DNA of 64,000 bases from Heterobasidion occidentale (Eukaryota; Basidiomycota; Agaricomycetes; Russulales; Bondarzewiaceae), in contig JBCAQO010000008.1 of the NCBI GenBank assembly GCA_039111635.1, forward strand, positions 744,001 through 808,000, in the 5' to 3' direction. Position 1 is the stretch's first letter. The number at the start of each line of letters is the position of its first letter. The position numbers were made by a program, and so were the translations under genes. Shown here piece by piece: positions 1 through 10,511 of this stretch. Under the pieces are notes generated by a model, which was not told the DNA's origin, did no database searches, and saw nothing but the letters and a program-made list of their open reading frames with translations.

Positions 1-961
1 ACCCACGTCTTACAGTTTTTGCACAAGACCTCGTAAGGTCTTACCTCCTCAGCACGCGGGTCGTTTTCGAAATAAGCCTGCCTCTCCGCCTCGCTCTTTC
101 TGATGACTTTGTCAGAGCTTGAACGGACAACAGACGGAGACCCTTCGCCTTCACTCCCCTCTCCCTGTGTCCGTTCTTCGGCGTGCTTGTCCTCACCCGC
201 GACATTCGGCCTGTCGATGAAATAAGACAAACAGCAACCTATGAAAGGGGGAGCACGCGTACGACTTGGGAGCTTGTTTTGCCTTTTTCCTGCATTCTTT
301 GCGATGCAACAACCAAGGCCGCATGGCGTATGTCTGCCTGGGGTTGAGTGCCACCCATTCATTGCAGCCCGTGCAAAATGCACGATGTGGCTCAACTTCG
401 CGGCACTCGGGTTGATCGTTGAAAAACTGCTCGCGTTCCTCTTCACTCTTCCGAATGGTTTTGGAAGACTCGGCGATGGAAATATCGTCTCGCCCATCAG
501 GGGAGTGTCCGCGTTGAGAGAGCGGCGATTTGTCCATGATGGAGGGGGTTTTCATTTGTGGAGTCGAGGGTTTAGAGTCTGCCGGGGGTACGACGGAGGA
601 GCGCCTGCTCGCGGGTTTGCTGGTAGGTTTCTTAGCTGGTGTTTTCGCCAGATTTGCGTCGCGAGGGCTGTCAGATTTGGTGGCAGGGACCCGGACGTGA
701 GGATGGTGCGTAAGGTCAATTGTCCACAAGCGAGAGATCCAAAGAGCCTCGGGCTTACGAATTTGCTTTAACTTTTGTGGACGTGATCTATGCGGTGGTC
801 GAAGCGCGAACAAGAATGCAGGTGACACGCGAACTAACGTCACTGGCTTGAATTAAAGCCCGAATATAGGACTGACCTCTTTCTGTGGACTAGGTGGCGG
901 AGGCATTGCAGCAGCATCCTCATCCTCATTCGCATTTGTATCCGACTCGCTTTCCCTAGCT
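1..961 (-). CDS. C2HC-like repeat protein, 3' part missing (left edge)
   Basis: Partial gene whose 3' end lies outside the window. At least three exons are readable: about 961-877 (acidic, ends SPQKE, donor at 876), an exon ending at 263, and 210-1, the last two separated by a clean 52-nt GT-AG intron (262-211). The protein holds two copies of a motif beginning RKSE-ER--(F/Y)F-N, followed by a Cys-x2-Cys pair, a Trp, and in the complete copy W-L-HRKEC, suggesting a C2HC zinc-binding module. The second copy starts near position 105 and is cut after its C-x2-C. A basic Ser/Thr/Pro-rich stretch precedes the first copy. I have seen this kind of repeat in Agaricomycete hypothetical proteins but know no function. 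The 5' exons and start codon are unresolved. Confidence 0.55.
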
Positions 962-1061
962 GCCGATAAGCCCCCGAGCTCTCTACTGTGATAAAACTCA
1001 CTCTGTAGGCTTCATGGACTCTCTCCTTTTCTGATATGTAACCTGAGGTTAGTGCCATATG

Positions 1062-2075
1062 AACATGGACTGCAACGCTATTTCGTTACTCGCCTTGGCT
1101 CTACCTGAATAGGTTTTCCGGGCTTTACTTCTGGGTAACCTCTCTCAATCAAATCGTTGGCATTGTCGGAAAGCGGTGACAACATACCTCCCTCCTGAGG
1201 AGTGGATGTCGTCCATGTTATGTCCAACGACTGTTCAATAACTAAAAATGCAATCACTTAGGGTATGCGATGGTATGGTGACAGAATAAAATGCGCTGCT
1301 ATGTGGTGGTAGGCTTATCGGACACACGTGCATGTGGCTTAGTCAGCGGTTATTGTGCTCGAATTTGGTGCAAATAAACGAGCTAGCAGCAGCCAGGGAT
1401 GCCCGCTACGGTCTACCAAGACCCTCGCAAGTACGTCTGTTCGCTCGTGCTAAGTGGTAGACCTCTTTATTTTCAGTGGGAGAGACGGGAAGGAATAGGT
1501 GAATTTGCTTTGAGACATCCCAATCCGGTTGACAGCGACGGCGCCTGAGACCAATTGTGATCTCAACAAACGCACAATAGCTTGCTCATTTGCGGCCACC
1601 TTGCTTCCTCTCAAGCCCGCCACAGATGTCCTCAACCTTGTTCTATTCATCCTCTTGTGTGTGCTTTGACGACAACACCGGGCTGAAGAGCTGGCCGTTA
1701 ATCGATTGATGTTTTACTTGTGTGCTCGCAAAGCCGCGCATCGCAACCATCAGAGTCGAGATCTACTTGGCCGAGTGGTTTGCAGGCTTTAGCTGTGTGG
1801 CGGTGTCGGCACGGAGGACAATGTACCCGCAGAAAGGGTTGCTGCGGCGCAGAGAAGGCTAGAGAAGGCTGGTGGCATCGGCCTTGTTGTCCGTGCGGAG
1901 CACGCGTGTAAGCTTTTCCCCTGGTAGTGAATCGAATTATATTTATCTTCCGCATTGTTCTCTCCTCCCCCTCCCACCACCTTCCCTCACCTCATCCTGT
2001 CCTTCATATACCGCTCTTTCCTGTGGTCTGTCCAGTAGATTTCCAAACACTTTGCATCTTTAGCCGCACTTCATA
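1062..2075. other. intergenic, no gene recognised
   Basis: About 1 kb of low-coding-potential sequence between the left-edge gene and the GH16 gene. It should contain promoters for both. An AT-rich TATA-like stretch (ATTATATTTAT, about 1935-1945) lies roughly 130 nt before the GH16 start and is followed by a long CT-rich tract, a common fungal core-promoter arrangement. I see no RNA gene or repeat. Confidence 0.5.
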
Positions 2076-3267
2076 ATGGTCGCCCTCACCACCCTACTCC
2101 TCGCGTCCCTCCCCCTCGCAACCCTCGCTAACGACTCTCCGTGGGCTGCACAACGCAAAAGGCAACACCATAACGTCGGTCGCATGCAAACCCGTGCCAC
2201 CAAGTATACCCTCCAGGAGAAGTACCAAGGCCAGAGCTTCTTCGAGTAAGTGCTAAGTCTAAATCCGCACAACAATTTTTGAACGAACGTCGTTGTCTCC
2301 AGCAACTTCAATTTCTTCACGGTTCCGACCCCACTCACGGCAACGTCAACTACTTGTCGCACTCGGATGCAACCAACGCAGGCTTAGCTTACGTTCAGAG
2401 CGACAACACGACTGTAGTGACCGTTGACAATTACAGCAAGCTGTCTTCTGGGGCCAACCGTAACTCGTACGCGTCCTATGTGACTTCACTGGCCGCTCAT
2501 TCAACTGACTGCGATCTATGAAATAGGGTCCGCATCAGCTCCAAGAAGACGTTCAGCAACGGTCTGTTCATCGCTGACTTCTACGCGATGCCACATGGTT
2601 GTGGCGTCTGGCCCGCGTGGTGGTCTTCCGCCGATCCTTGGCCGACTGCCGGCGAGATCGACGTGATTGAGGGTGTCAACAACCAAAATTTCAACCAATA
2701 CACGCTCCACACCAATGATGGCTGCACCCTCGATAAGAACCCCACTTCCAACAGCAAAGTCGCTGCCTTCACTGCCAACGTGCTGGGTACGCAGTGCGCC
2801 AGTGGCGATGGGAGCAACGCCGGCTGTGCGTTCTCCGACACGCGTAACACGTCCTTTGGCGAGGGTTTCAACAACATCGCTGGCGGCATCTTCGCGCACG
2901 AGTGGACTAACTCGAGTATCAAAATGTGGCATTTCCAGCGTGATGAAATTCCAGCCGACATCACCTCCGGCAACCCTGACCCCTCCACCTGGCCCACTCC
3001 CGCTGCGTTCTGGTCCTCGTCAACCTGCGATATCTCCTCCCATTTCTACAACCACGTTCTTACCCTCGACATCACGCTTTGTGGTGACTGGGCTGCGGGT
3101 GCTTATGCCTCTTCCGGATGCCCCGGGACCTGCGCAGATGCCGTGGCTGATCCCACCAACTTCAAATGTAGGCTTTCATGTTGCCGCTTTGCACTGATAG
3201 GGCTCTAACGCATATTTTTACAGTTGCTCAATGGAAGGTCAACTACATTGCCGTCTATCAACAGTAG
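2076..3267 (+). CDS. GH16 endo-1,3(4)-beta-glucanase, secreted (one-base frameshift)
   Basis: Secreted laminarinase-type glycoside hydrolase that cleaves beta-1,3(4)-glucans, as in fungal wall remodelling. The start at 2076 gives a signal peptide (MVALTTLLLASLPLATLA). Exons are 2076-2245, 2303-2466, 2527-3167 and 3224-3267, all GT-AG, about 340 codons. The catalytic GH16 signature E-I-D-V-I-E-G is in exon 3, preceded by the aromatic PAWWSS segment; the C-terminus (AQWKVNYIAVYQQ) is typical of the family. Exon 2 has a single missing base near 2321: the frame leaving exon 1 reads DNFNFFT, then GSDPTHGNVNYL continues in another frame, as if GGG had become GG. No splice choice repairs it. This is either a recent frameshift or a consensus error; the rest of the gene shows no decay. 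Confidence 0.85.
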
Positions 3268-4710
3268 AGCACCGTCTCTTCCACTCTGCCTCGATCGATA
3301 CCCATAACTTATGGAGACGGCATCACGAGACGGCTCAACTAACTGCTTACTTATTGAGATCTAGTAGACCTTGGTTTTGAAAACGTTTGGGGTTCAGAAT
3401 TCATGTTTAATGCTGCTGAGCACATATTCTCTCTCTAATTACGGGCTGTGCCCATGACGACTTACAATCGGCTGCGTTTTGCGTAGGTGGAGGATGCTGT
3501 ACTTACGCGTTGCGAGCTGTTTTGAATCCAATTATCGAATTCAAGAATGTGGCCGCGCGGCGAGTGAATTCAGTAGTTTCGACGAGCGCTCAAGTGGCGT
3601 GCCTGTGCATGAGCAACAGGCTCGCTGCTTTCCATCGCCATTGTTCCTTCCCATCTATCGTGTTCCGCGTATTCCGAATCTAGGGTCGCGGTTAGAAAGC
3701 CTCAGGCCTCAGACAACTTCAAACCCCCATTCGCCTCCATGCTTCCCAAACGTCATAGACAGTCTAGGACTGGATCTGGCGCTGTGTAGCGACGAAGGAT
3801 GTGAGGTGAGCACATGTGCGGTTGTTCAAATGTCCAAAGCGGAGTTTGCTTTTGCTGCGGATTTGATACTGTGGCTGTTAAGGGCTGTCGTTTTCCTCCG
3901 AATATGCGACCCGGGCTTTCAAAAGCGACGACCTTGCTCCAAGTCTATTCAGTGGGCATCGCTACCGATGCGGAGAAACTCAGGTGTGCAGCCGCATTCT
4001 CCGACGAGATCGTGTTCTAACGTCAACACAGAGTGTATGGGGTAAACAGCCTCAGGCAGTGACGATCTTGTTCGAACGCGCAAAAAGACCACCGTTCCCT
4101 GTTCCCGACCTGTTCTGCACGGGAGCAAAATTTCACGATATCAAGGCATCTTCCGGAAGTTTTGGCGGAATAACCCCGAATCCGCCTTGTGTGAACGCGT
4201 ATACTTGTCCACGACATTTCCATTGCGGCCATCACTCAGTTTCGCCGAAATTTCTGATCGTGACAACGGCATACTGACGCTCCTAGACCGGCCTAGACGA
4301 CCAGATCCAACAGGACCTCACCGTTCGAGGATGTGTCTGCCTCGAAAATGGCGCAGAAGCAACCCTGTGGATGAGATCTGGCGCCCTCAGAAGAATAGAT
4401 GCCGCGTCGACGGGCCGTTTGGCTGCATGATACCGCGCTTGGCACACCAGATCTGCTCGGAGACGAGTAGGAATTCGGAGCATTTGCGGACGGGGTGCGT
4501 ATGCTACTGAATATGGTCGAACGGTCGAACTCTTATGTGAAAGTGGTTGATAAACACTGGGCGCATAATTGCCGCCATATGGGTCTCGAAGGTTATATAG
4601 ACGAGAGTGGCATGCAGCAGGTCTTTTCCTTCGTGCTTTGAACTCAAACGCTGTGGGTCTCCCGCTCGCGTTTCTCACCTTGATATTTCGCCCCCATCCA
4701 CTCCTGAGCG
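3268..4710. other. intergenic, no gene recognised
   Basis: About 1.4 kb. The longest open frame (3479-4045, +) has no recognisable motif and no splice-compatible extension, so I do not call it. The right end holds the promoter of the zinc-cluster gene. Confidence 0.5.
4594..4600 (+). promoter_or_regulatory. TATA box of the zinc-cluster gene
   Basis: TATATAG lies 117 nt upstream of the ATG at 4711. Position and orientation fit a core promoter; no transcript evidence is available. Confidence 0.4.
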
Positions 4711-6223
4711 ATGTTACCTGCACCTTCATGGCTGCCCAGGCGCGCCACCAAAGTAAGCCGTTATCAACTACATCGTCTTTCTAACCTCACGTACACACCT
4801 GTTGCAGGCATGTACACGTTGTCGGTGAGCTTTTGCCTTGCAATCGTGATAATGGCCTTCTGCTAAATCATTGCCGCAAGCCATGACAAAATACGGTGCG
4901 ACGACTTGAGGTAAGTCGCATTCTTCATCAATCCGACGATCAGAATCTCCAGTTTGCTCATATCGGGGGTGCTTATGGATGCAGACCATGCAGTGGATGC
5001 CGAAAGAAGGGCTTCGCCGAAGCGCAGTGCATCGACGGCTGCGAACAGTGCCGACGCTCTCGAACGCTCTGCGAGGGTGGCCTGCCTTGTGCTAGATGCC
5101 ATAAACTGCGCCTCGACTGCTCCGACGAACCGAAATCGGGTCTGACTATGATGGCTGAGCCTGCTGCTAAGGCGCCGTGCGACCGTGCGAAGACGGCATG
5201 CCAGGCCTGTCGGCGAGACAACAAAAAGGCGAGTCTCCCAATGTCAACAATTCAATGGACGATATACTGACGCATGGCCCGGCAGTGTGAAGATCAGCGG
5301 CCTTGTGCACGGTGTGTTACAAGAAGCGAACCATGCGTCCATGTCAGCCGTGGTCCGAAAATGGTTAAAGTACGATGTCAGTCTTGTAGGGACACCAACA
5401 AGCGATGTGAAGATGCCCGTCCGTGTCACTTTTGTTCTGACACGGGAAAAGAGTGCTTCGACTTGCCTCGAAAGGGCAAGGGCCATGGAACCAGAGTCAA
5501 AGCGGTATGCGTCCATGAGATTACTGCATTTCTCAGTTGATTTATTGCTTATGGATCTAGGCATGCACTAATTGCAGGTCAGATTTCAGCTGATTTTTGC
5601 TGTGAAGTGGGTGCTGTAGCCGACCGTTACTGACATGCTTGTGATAGGAGGGACAAAGTCAGATGCGACGGAGACCGGTACGTTAATCCAATGCGGTTCG
5701 GCGATAGCAACGCTGATATCTAGTGCCGTAATACAAGGCCGTGTCTGTCTTGCTGTCGCAAGGACTTCGTTTGCCGTGATCGATTATTGGAATTGAAGGA
5801 GAATCAAACGGGCTCGGACTGGGGCTTGAACCGCGCCGCCGATCCAGACGTTCACAGACACACGCTATCTGATATTCTTTGCTCGGAGGGTTCGTCTTCT
5901 AGTCTGATACGCTCCTGACGTATTACTTACAGTGTCTTGCAGACGACGGCACCATGGAGGAGGCACATTCTGCTACCACAAGCCACACCCCTACATCATC
6001 GCCCGTGATACATCATCCTCTGCCGGTTCCGGTCCACAAGACGTATACTAAGCACCTTCCGCCGTTAGAGCCTCCTCCCCCGCATCATCACGCTTCCACT
6101 GCCAGCAGAGCGACGTACGAGTCCTCGTTCTCCAGCACGGACAGAGACGGCAGAAATGCGGCCGATTCCGGACACAGGTTGGCGAATTTGCGGATGCGTC
6201 AAGCAGGGTTCGAGTTGCCCTGA
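4711..6223 (+). CDS. protein with five tandem Zn2Cys6-type clusters
   Basis: Nine exons give a 343-aa protein: 4711-4752, 4808-4824, 4881-4910, 4985-5228, 5286-5504, 5561-5577, 5648-5677, 5738-5889, 5943-6223. All phases close and the stop is at 6221. The protein is an array of five complete C-x2-C-x6-C-x5-C-x2-C-x6/8-C clusters, the fungal Zn2Cys6 pattern, each with CR after the second Cys and usually PC before the fourth. A roughly 40-residue acidic/Met linker separates clusters 2 and 3. The C-terminal ~90 residues are Pro/His/Ser-rich and probably disordered. Intron 4 (5229-5285) is GC-AG; it is the only choice that keeps cluster 3 intact. Ordinary fungal Zn2Cys6 regulators carry one N-terminal cluster, a coiled coil and a long middle homology region, none of which is present. 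DNA or nucleic-acid binding is possible but unproven. The ATG at 4711 is chosen because it alone gives the phase required by exon 2. Confidence 0.75.
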
Positions 6224-6573
6224 ATTCGTTCGTGATAATCGGGGTTTCACTCTTCTTGAAAATTCAAGGTGTCTCTGATTGGACGTTGTGTTACCTACGT
6301 GATCAACCTCGTTGCAAGAACATAGTGTATGTTTAGCGGACAAAGGGCGATCATATGAGCTTCATTTTTCCTTCACAAGTGAAGCAGACTAAGACTGGTA
6401 GCCTCGTTTGGGATCGATCAGATCCTTACAGGCGAAACGGGAATTCTATCTTTCACATCCTATAGTGAGTTTTTGTACATTGACATTGTCCGCATCTTCC
6501 CTTCCTTCCTTCCTTTTTTCTCTTTCTTTCCATCCGTGAACAGCTGATCGTAAAACGTGTCTAGAAATGGGTT

Positions 6574-8518
6574 TTACTATAGGAAGCAACGATCAAAAAC
6601 CCATTCTGCCTTGACTGGATAAACGACTCACCGTGATAACCGTGGGCTTCTCTCTGCCCAAGAACTGCTTGAGGTTGCTGATCTCCAGTGCAACATCGAT
6701 CAAGGACTGCAGGCCCTCTGCGGTGTCTCGTGCGAGCTCTTTCTCCCCAGCTTCCGCTGCGACGTAACGCTCCACGTACATCCGGACCGTCGCACCCTGG
6801 CTTCCGGTGCCGCTCAGCCGCCAGACGACACGGCTGCCGTCGGAGAACGTGATGACCTGTCCTTGGTTCTTGCTGACGCTCTTATCGATCGGGTCCGTGT
6901 AGTTGAAGTTGTACGCAGACGCGACGGTGAAGGTGGCCTTGGCCGCAGTGTAGGTCTTGCCGGAGAAAGACGAGGACCCGATCAGCTCGTTGATGTGGTC
7001 GACGAGTTTTTGCGCGCCATCCGAAGGAACTTCCTCATAGTCGTACCGCGAGAAGAACGAACGGCCGTACTTCGCATAGTGCGCGTTGAGAATCTCGCGG
7101 ATACCGATGAGTTTGGAGGACGTCTTGTTGGCAGCGGCAATGATATTGAGCCACGCTGCAGGAAGATGTCAGAATAAATTCGAAAGCCGATGTCTGCAAC
7201 CGTACCGATAACTGCCCAGATTCCGTCTTTCTCCCGAATATGATCTGATCCTGTACCGAAGGACTCCTCACCACAGATCGACAAGCGGCCAGCGTCCATG
7301 AGATTTCCGAAGAACTTCCAGCCTACGTGTACCTCATCAAACGCCATTCGCACCGGCGATATCGCAAGGAACTCACCAGTTGGCACCTCGAAGTACTCGA
7401 AACCCTTCTTCTTGGCGACCAAGTCGATGGCAGCGCTCGTGGGCATACTCCTCGCAAGACCCTTCACGCCCGTCTTCTTGAAATATGGGATGCTATCCGC
7501 CCAATCCGCGATGATCGCGACCGAGTCCGAAGGGGTCACAAACGCGCCTTTGCCGTAGATCATGTTGCGGTCGCCATCGCCATCGCTCGCAGCGCCGAAC
7601 GCGATGTTCTCTTTCTCCACAACCTCAACGAGGGAGTGCGCATACGTGAGGTTGGGGTCGGGGTGTCCTCCGCCAAAATCGGGGGAAGGCACGCAGTTCT
7701 GAATCGAGGACGTAGGGAGTCCAAGCGTCTCGACGAGAATGCCACGGGCATAAGGACCGGTGACGCCGTGCAGGCCGTCAAAGAGGACGCGGAAGTCAGA
7801 CTTGTGCTCGGACAAGAACGACTTGATGAGGGGGAAGTCGAAGATGGACTGGAGGAGCTCGACGTAGTCGGAGACCGAGTCGATAATGGATACCTTGAGA
7901 GGACCATACGTGGACTCTCCGAGCTTGCTGAGGTCGATCGGAGGGAGCTCGATGACCTTGTAAGACTTGATCGTCTTCGTCTTCTCAAAGATCTTCTCCG
8001 TGACATTCTCCGGAGCTGGACCGCCGTTCTCGACGTTGTACTTGATACCGAAGTCGGCGTTCGGGCCTCCAGGGTTGTGCGAGGCCGTCAGCAGGATACC
8101 GCCGTTGGCCTTGTACTTGCGGATGACGTTCGACGCAGCCGGCGTTGACAGGATACCATCCTTTCCGATGATCAGCTTTGATACGCCATTGGCCGACGCG
8201 ATCCGAAGGATCGTTTGAACCGTTTCCGGAGAGTAATAACGGCCATCACCACCGACGACAAGAGTGGCTCCCTTGAGAGAGATCGCGTCGAAGATAGCCT
8301 GAACGAAGTTCTCTGTGTAGTGCTGCAAGTGTATCAGCTCACGTCCGCACTATGTCCACGATAGGTATACCTCCTGCTGGAAGACCTTGACCCTGTACTG
8401 CCATTAAATCGCGATCTACGACGATCGCCGGCGCTACTTACCTCTTCCTGAGCCCCGAAGTGCCCGGCTTTTGACCGTCAAATGGCTTGGTTGGGATCTC
8501 TTTCACCTGATCAGACAT
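6574..8518 (-). CDS. PGM2: phosphoglucomutase
   Basis: Cytosolic alpha-D-phosphohexomutase interconverting glucose-1-P and glucose-6-P, linking glycolysis to UDP-glucose, glycogen and cell-wall synthesis. Exons (high to low) are 8518-8442, 8392-8371, 8322-7206, 7155-6632 and 6576-6574, giving 580 aa, close to the family length. Visible landmarks: N-terminal KPGTSGLRKRV, catalytic phosphoserine loop TASHNPGG, metal loop DGDGDRN, sugar-binding loop CGEESFGTGSDH, and C-terminal phosphate-binding RLSGTGSQGATVR. The protein ends PTVIT, the conserved eukaryotic PGM terminus. The last intron (6631-6577, GTGAGT...TATAG) falls directly before the TAA, so the final exon contributes only the stop codon. 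Reading through instead would add 13 non-conserved residues. Fully intact. Confidence 0.93.
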
Positions 8519-8756
8519 GATGAGACGTGTCGTAAAGTGAGGGGAATGGAACAAATCGTAGCGGACAAGCAGGAACGAGGGCACAGGTCGGCTACAGACT
8601 TTATAGCGGCCACACGTGATCGAGATCTACATGGCTTCCTATCTTGGAAGTACCGAGAGGGTATTTACGGCATGACGAACGTGCAACTGAACATCCAAAC
8701 AATTCACACATCTCGTAGCCGAACACCAATACTCGTACAAAACCATCTCAAGGATC

Positions 8757-10055
8757 CTACAGCTTTCCTCCATATTGGTCTGAGCCAAAGATCTCTGAAA
8801 AAGCGCCTCCAACCTCCTTCAGCATATCTTGTGTCACGACGCCCCTCCCTTCTTTCTCGAACGCCCGCCTTGATGCCGCCCTCGTCACCATGCTTGCGCC
8901 CGTCGCTGCTAGAATGGGTATTCTCGATGCTGGCAGGCTTTTATCTCCGAACGCGCCGTCCTCGTAGCACTTGCCCCACGCAAGCATCGCACCGACAGCT
9001 CCGCTCAGAATGTCCCCTTGTCCTCCACAGCGTTTCAGACCGCCTGGAGTATCCACTACGATGATCTCTTGTTGCTCTGGGTCATTCTCGGGCACTTTGG
9101 AGAGTGCGTGTGCCTCGCGAGAGCTGGCCCCTTCCGTGTTTGTGGCTATGATATCTTGAGCGCCTTTCTGGAGGATCGCTATACCACCCAGGGCGCGAGA
9201 CACGCTGGACGCGCGCTCTTCAGGTTTTGTTTTTGGGTCGATACCCTGCACGTTAACGGTCAGTGATTTTGACTATTGCACTTGTAAAAAGTAGAAAAAA
9301 TTACCGCCTGTTCACTCAACCTCTTGAACTCGACGACATTGGGCGTGAGCACCGCCCGCCGATATCCCTTGATGACGTTCACTTCCTGACCGACCATCCA
9401 CAACCCATCTGCATCGACGACTACGAACATGCCTTGTTCCTTGGCGACGTCGAGTGCCATGCGCGCAAACGCTTGCATATAAGGCTCCCGTCCGAGGCCG
9501 GGCCCGATGATGAGCACATGCAGGCGAGACAGCAGCGATGCCATCTCAGGCCGAAGAGAGGCTGCTGATCTTGAAAGTCAATTCGGATGGTCAGATCAAC
9601 AAGGACGTGAGCGTTCAAAAGCTGCTTACACGTCTTCTCGTAGGATAGGATGCACGATCAAGTCCGGCGAGTACGACTTGAGCGCGGCAGCCGTCGGGGA
9701 GCAGATAACATGCGAAAGGTCGACGCCCTGATCTCACGTCGTCCATCGTCAGATCGCGTTCTTGGTATGGGAAGCAGACAGACGGACCACTCGCAGGGCG
9801 GAGATTGCTGCGAAGAACGGTGCACCTGTATAGCTGCACGTACTATGTTAGAAGATCTCCTGATAGCTTTGTGTCACACACTCCAAAGCTCCTCCAAGAA
9901 CACCAACACGTGCACGCGCAGGGCAGGAGTGAGTCGTTGCAAGTATCCAGAAACACCGTTTCGCCTCACGTACCTGACTGGCCCTTATGCAGGGTCCCGT
10001 TTAAAGGCGGGATAAGATGCCGCAGCTGATCCATTATCGTTTTTGGAACAGGCAT
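8757..10055 (-). CDS. NNRD: ATP-dependent (S)-NAD(P)H-hydrate dehydratase
   Basis: Metabolite-repair enzyme (carbohydrate-kinase-like CARKD/YjeF C-domain fold) that dehydrates S-NADHX and S-NADPHX using ATP. Exons are 10055-9974, ~9912-9882, 9833-9788, 9727-9630, 9569-9305 and 9245-8757, 336 aa with phases closed. Motifs: [14 protein letters not shown] near the N-terminus, [25 protein letters not shown], and the catalytic [15 protein letters not shown]. The first intron has a normal GTACGT donor but no AG anywhere near its required 3' end; the phase and conserved R-V-G-V-L-G-G need the exon to begin after ...GCGCGTG. This is either a rare non-AG acceptor or a local sequence error. In-frame codons continue upstream of the chosen ATG, so the start could lie further out. 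Divergent from the SH3 gene. Confidence 0.85.
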
Positions 10056-10511
10056 GTCGGATATCGGATACTCGTGAATTCGGAGGTGTGAGTTGTGGTC
10101 AAACAAAGGCTGCTGAGAGACGTCGTCGAGCATCCTGATCAATTGGATCTCGATGACATCACCTACACCGGCGGCTTCGGCCGGTCGAGATTCTAAAGAT
10201 TGTAAGTTGCAAACGTGGGAAAATGCGAGGTCCCCGTGAGACATGGTTGACTCTGTCGTCGTCGACGCAAACAATGTCGTCGCCGCTGTCGGGTCATGGA
10301 CTGAACATAGAGCATTATCCATTCGTCGACCACACCCGACGCCGTCGAAGCCAACCAACTCGCGTGTATATACAACGCCGAGCGTCTAGGCTGACGCACC
10401 GCGGCTGTGGTCATCCAGCCGCCGGCATCATCCAGTCCGCCCTCTCGACGCCTTTCGCCTCCGCCAGCACACCCACACCCACACCCATCCAAGTCCTCTC
10501 CAGTGCTCGCC
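10056..10511. other. bidirectional promoter region NNRD / SH3 gene
   Basis: 456-bp intergenic region between two divergent genes. It must hold both promoters. A TATATA box for the right-hand gene is annotated separately. No other gene is seen. Confidence 0.45.
10367..10372 (+). promoter_or_regulatory. TATA box of the SH3 gene
   Basis: TATATA lies 145 nt upstream of the ATG at 10512, followed by a C-rich stretch typical of basidiomycete 5' leaders. Confidence 0.4.

Noticed and set aside
1768..1850. tRNA-like A-box (GGCCGAGTGG) suggesting a tRNA-Leu/Ser
   Set aside because: No matching T-arm GGTTCGAATC, no acceptor stem pairing and no 3' end within a plausible length.
3479..4045. 188-codon open frame, + strand
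   Set aside because: No motif, no coding-like composition, no splice or promoter context.
7327..8148. 273-codon open frame antisense to phosphoglucomutase
   Set aside because: Shadow of a highly GC-biased conserved gene on the other strand; Arg/Val-rich composition typical of antisense frames.
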